From assembly GCA_024036415.1 (NCBI GenBank), contig JAMWET010003112.1, positions 62,001-126,000 of the forward strand: a stretch of 64,000 bases of DNA. Direction: 5' to 3'. Shown piece after piece: positions 60,401 through 64,000 of the stretch. The stretch comes from Prochilodus magdalenae. Its lineage: Eukaryota > Chordata > Actinopteri > Characiformes > Prochilodontidae. A program made the position numbers and the translations under genes. The notes beneath the pieces are model-generated. The model searched no databases. It was given only the letters and a program-made list of their open reading frames with translations, and was not told where the DNA came from. Every line of letters begins with the position of its first letter. Within the stretch, counting starts at the first letter, position 1.

Positions 60401-63400
60401 TTACAACAGAAACAACAATTGAACCTACAACAGTTACCACTATGGAAACAACAACCTCTGTTGAGTCAACTACAGAAATTACAACAGAAACAACAATGGC
60501 ATCTACAACAGATACAACTATGGAAACAACAACCGCTGTTGAATCAACTACAGAACATACAACACAAACAACAATTGAAGCTACAACAGATACCACTATG
60601 GAAACAACAACTGCTGTTGAATCAACTACAGACACTACAACAGAAACAACGATTGCACCTACAACAGATACCACTATGGAAACAACAACCGCTGTTGAAT
60701 CAACTACAGCAATTACAACAGAAACAACAATTGCACCTACAACAGATACCACTATGGAAACAACTACCGCTGTTGAGTCAACTACAGAATTTACAACAGA
60801 AACAACAATTGCACCTACAACAGATACCACTATGGAAACAACAACCGTTGTTGAATCAACTACAGCAATTACAACAGAAACAACAATTGCTTCTACAACA
60901 GATACCACTATGGAAACAACAACTGCTGTTGAATCAACTACAGAAATTACAACAGAAACAACAATTGAAGCTACAACAGATACCACTATGGAAACAACAA
61001 CCGCTGTTGAATCAACTACAGCAATTACAACAGAAACAACAACTGCACCTACAACAGATACCACTATGGAAACAACTACCGCTGTTGAGTCAACTACAGA
61101 ATTTACAACAGAAACAACAATTGCACCTACAACAGATACCACTATGGAAACAACAACTGCTGTTGAATCAACTACAGAACTTACAACACAAACAACAATT
61201 AAAGCTACAACAGATACCACTATGGAAACAACAACTGCTGTTGAGTCAACTACAGAATTTACAACAGAAACAACAATTGAACCTACAACAGTTACCACTA
61301 TGGAAACAACAACCTCTGTTGAATCAACTACAGCAATTACAACAGAAACAACAATGGCATCTACAACAGATACAACTATGGAAACAACAACCGCTGTTGA
61401 ATCAACTACAGAACATACAACACAAACAACAATTGAAGCTACAACAGATACCACTATGGAAACAACAACTGCTGTTGAATCAACTACAGCAATTACAACA
61501 GAAACAACAATTGCACCTACAACAGATACCACTATGGAAACAACTATCACTGTTGAGTCAACTACAGAATTTACAACAGAAACAACAATTGCACCGACAA
61601 CAGATACCACTATAGAAACAACAACCACTGTTGAATCAACTACAGCAATTACAACAGAAACAACAATTACATCTACAACAGATACAACTATGGAAACAAC
61701 AACTGCTGTTGAATCAACTACAGAACTTACAACACAAACAACAACTGAAGCTACAACAGATACCACTATGGAAACAACTACCGCTGTTGAGTCAACTACA
61801 CAATTTACAACAGAAACAACAATTGAACCTACAACAGTTACCACTATGGAAACAACAACCTCTGTTGAATCAACTACAGCAATTACAACAGAAACAACAA
61901 ACGCTCCTACAACAGATACAACTATGGAAACAACAACCGCTGTTGAATCAACTACAGAACACACAACACAAACAACAATTGCAGCTACAACAGATACCAC
62001 TATGGAAACAACAACCGCTGTTGAATCAACTACAGCAATTACAACAGAAACAACAATTGCACCTACAACAGATACCACTATGGAAACAACTACCGCTGTT
62101 GAGTCAACTACAGAATTTACAACACAAACAACAATTGCACCTACAACAGATACCACTATGGAAACAACAACCACTGTTGAATCAACTACAGCAATTACAA
62201 CAGAAACAACAATGGCATCTACAACAGATACAACTATGGAAACAACAACCGCTGTTGAATCAACTACAGAACATACAACACAAACAACAATTGAAGCTAC
62301 AACAGATACCACTATGGAAACAACAACTGCTGTTGAGTCAACTACAGAAATTACAACAGTAACAACAATTGAACCTACAACAGATACCACTATGGAAACA
62401 ACAACTGCTGTTGAGTCAACTACAGAATTTACAACAGAAACAACAGTTGAACCTACAACAGTTACCACTATGGAAACAACAACCACTGTTGAATCAACTA
62501 CAGCAATTACAACAGAAGCAACAATGGCATCTACAACAGATACAACTATGGAAACAACAACCGGTGTTGAATCAACTACAGAACATACAACACAAACAAC
62601 AATTGAAGCTACAACAGATACCACTATGGAAACAACAACTGCTGTTGGGTCAACTACAGAAATTACAACAGAAACCACTATGGAAACAACAACCGCTGTT
62701 GAATCAACTACAGCAATTACAACAGAAACAACAATTGCACCTACAACAGATACCACTATGGAAACAACTACCGCTGTTGAGTCAACTACAGAATTTGCAA
62801 CAGAAACAACAGTTGAACCTACAACAGTTACCACCATGGAAACAACAAGCGCTATTGAATCAACTACAGTAATTACAACAGAAACAACAATTGCACCTAC
62901 AATAGATACCACTATGGAAACAACAACCGCTGTTGAATCAACTACAGCAATTACAACAGAAACAACAATTGCACCTACAACAGATACCACTATGGAAACA
63001 ACTACAGCTGTTGGATCAACTACAGAATTTACAACAGAAACAACAATTGAACCTACAACAGTTACCACTATGGAAACAACAACCTCTGTTGAATCAACTA
63101 CAGAAATTACAACAGAAACAACAATGGCATCTACAACAGATACAACTATGGAAACAACAACCGGTATTGAATTAACTACAGAACATACAACACAAACAAG
63201 AACTGAAGCTACAACAGGTACCACTATGGAAACAACAACTTCCTTTGAATCAACTACAGAAATGACAACAGAAACAACAATTGCACCAACAACAGATACC
63301 ACTATGGAAACAACAACCACTGTTGAGTCAACTACAGCAATTACGACAGAAACAACAATTGCACCAACAACAGATACCACTATTGAACCAACTACCTCTG

Positions 63401-64000
63401 TTGAATCAACTACAGCAATTACAACAGAAACAACAATTGAACCTACAACAGTTACCACTATGGAAACAACAACCAGTGTTGAATCAACTACAGATATTAC
63501 AACAAAAACAACAATTGCATTTACAACCGATACAACTATGGAAACAACAAACGCTGTTGAATCAACTACAGAACTTACAGCACAAACAACAATTGAACCT
63601 ACAACAGATACCACTATGAAAACAACTACTGCTGCAACTGTTGAATCAACTACAGAACTTACAACACAAACAACAATTGAACCTACAACAGATACCACTT
63701 TGAAAACAACTACTGCTGCAACTGTTGAATCAACTACAGAAATTACAACAGAAGCAACAACTGCACATACAACAATTACCACTATGGAAACAACTACCGC
63801 TCAAACTCTTGAGTCAACTACTGCAATTACAACAGAAACATCAACAGATACCACTATGGAAACAACTACAGCTGTTGAATCAACTACAGAACTTACAACA
63901 GAAACAACAATTAAACCTACAACAGTTACCAGTACGGAAACAACTACTGCTGAAACTGTTGAATCAACTACAGAATTTACAACAGAAACATCTATTGCAC
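57452..64000 (+). CDS. Secreted mucin-like Thr-rich repeat protein, 5' part, runs off the right edge
   Basis: Exon 1 is 57452-57491 (13 codons plus 1 nt, donor GTAAGT). The intron is 57492-57613 and exon 2 runs from 57614 to the window end with no stop (at least 2129 codons). The joined N-terminus MNGKALTVVWTLVV is followed by ISQYPS, which reads as a signal peptide; A lies at -3 of the ATG. The mature protein starts with an N-glycosylation site (NTT) and then consists of about 80 repeats of 26 residues. Each has blocks ETTTAVESTT, EITTETTIAP and TTDTTM: half Thr, about five acidic residues, almost no Lys/Arg and no Cys. This is a mucin PTS domain, presumably dense in O-glycans. All length variants keep the frame. 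Any C-terminal domain (membrane anchor, SEA, von Willebrand) lies beyond the window. No symbol can be assigned. Confidence 0.8.
57620..64000. repeat. 78-bp tandem array, about 80 units
   Basis: Unit anchors are ATACCACTATGGAAACAAC, GTTGAATCAACTACAG and TTACAACAGAAACAACAAT. Most units are 78 bp. Longer ones (84 bp) carry GCTGGAACCGTT or GCTGCAACTGTT in place of GCTGTT. Short ones occur near 58350, 62650 and 63830. Blocks of several units are repeated, which indicates unequal exchange. The period is a multiple of three, so two other frames are also largely open. Confidence 0.97.

Noticed and set aside
57653..61615. 1320-codon plus-strand Gln/Leu-rich frame (and its continuations to 63619) as a gene
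   Set aside because: A shifted frame of the same array, broken by stops at several points, with no upstream exon in phase. The Thr frame has a signal-peptide exon and no stops.
57606..63782. 2058-codon minus-strand Val-rich frame as a gene
   Set aside because: It is the reverse complement of the Thr-rich repeat array; its hydrophobic monotony and lack of supporting exons make it an artefact.

Overview
This window is vertebrate nuclear DNA, almost certainly from a teleost fish. The evidence is: multi-exon genes with GT-AG introns; dispersed fish-type repeats (Tc1/mariner elements, an L2/CR1-like LINE fragment, a LINE-like tail next to a GATA microsatellite, many MITE-like copies); an AT-rich background with CpG-rich first exons; and a protein family of C2H2 finger plus recombinase-like domain that I know from fish. 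An otophysan (catfish or characin type) is possible, but I cannot prove it from sequence. I see no bacterial, phage or CRISPR features.

Three genes can be supported. (1) Minus strand, 8984-23135: a nine-exon gene whose splice phases all agree, predicting 961 aa. It joins the C-terminal half of a SET domain, an acidic and serine-rich linker with one C2H2-type finger, a degenerate tyrosine-recombinase-like (Crypton-like) domain, and a Cys-containing C-terminal module. (2) Minus strand, 28895-37510: a three-exon gene predicting a leaderless 192-aa four-helix cytokine of the CNTF/CLCF1/cardiotrophin branch of the IL-6 family, closest to CNTF. (3) Plus strand, 57452 to beyond the right edge: a secreted mucin-like gene. 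A short signal-peptide exon is followed by a 122-bp intron and an exon of at least 6.4 kb, made of about 80 in-frame copies of a Thr-rich, acidic 26-residue repeat.

Layout: 1-8983 is gene-free and holds a Tc1 fossil and MITE-like copies. 8984-23135 is the SET/finger/recombinase-like gene, with minisatellites and repeats in its introns. 23136-28894 is intergenic: a diverged duplication interrupted by a 388-bp element, a 38-bp minisatellite, and a cluster of NRF1-like sites upstream of gene 1. 28895-37510 is the cytokine gene, with repeat-filled introns. 37511-57451 is a 20-kb repeat-rich gap with a LINE fragment flanked by about 200-bp direct repeats, two dead Tc1/mariner elements, and an orphan mucin repeat unit near the right end. 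57452-64000 is the mucin-like gene.

The genes do not form an operon or an obvious pathway. The most notable items are the mucin-like repeat gene and the host gene that combines a truncated SET domain with transposon-recombinase-derived parts. All identifications are from reading the sequence; no database search was run.
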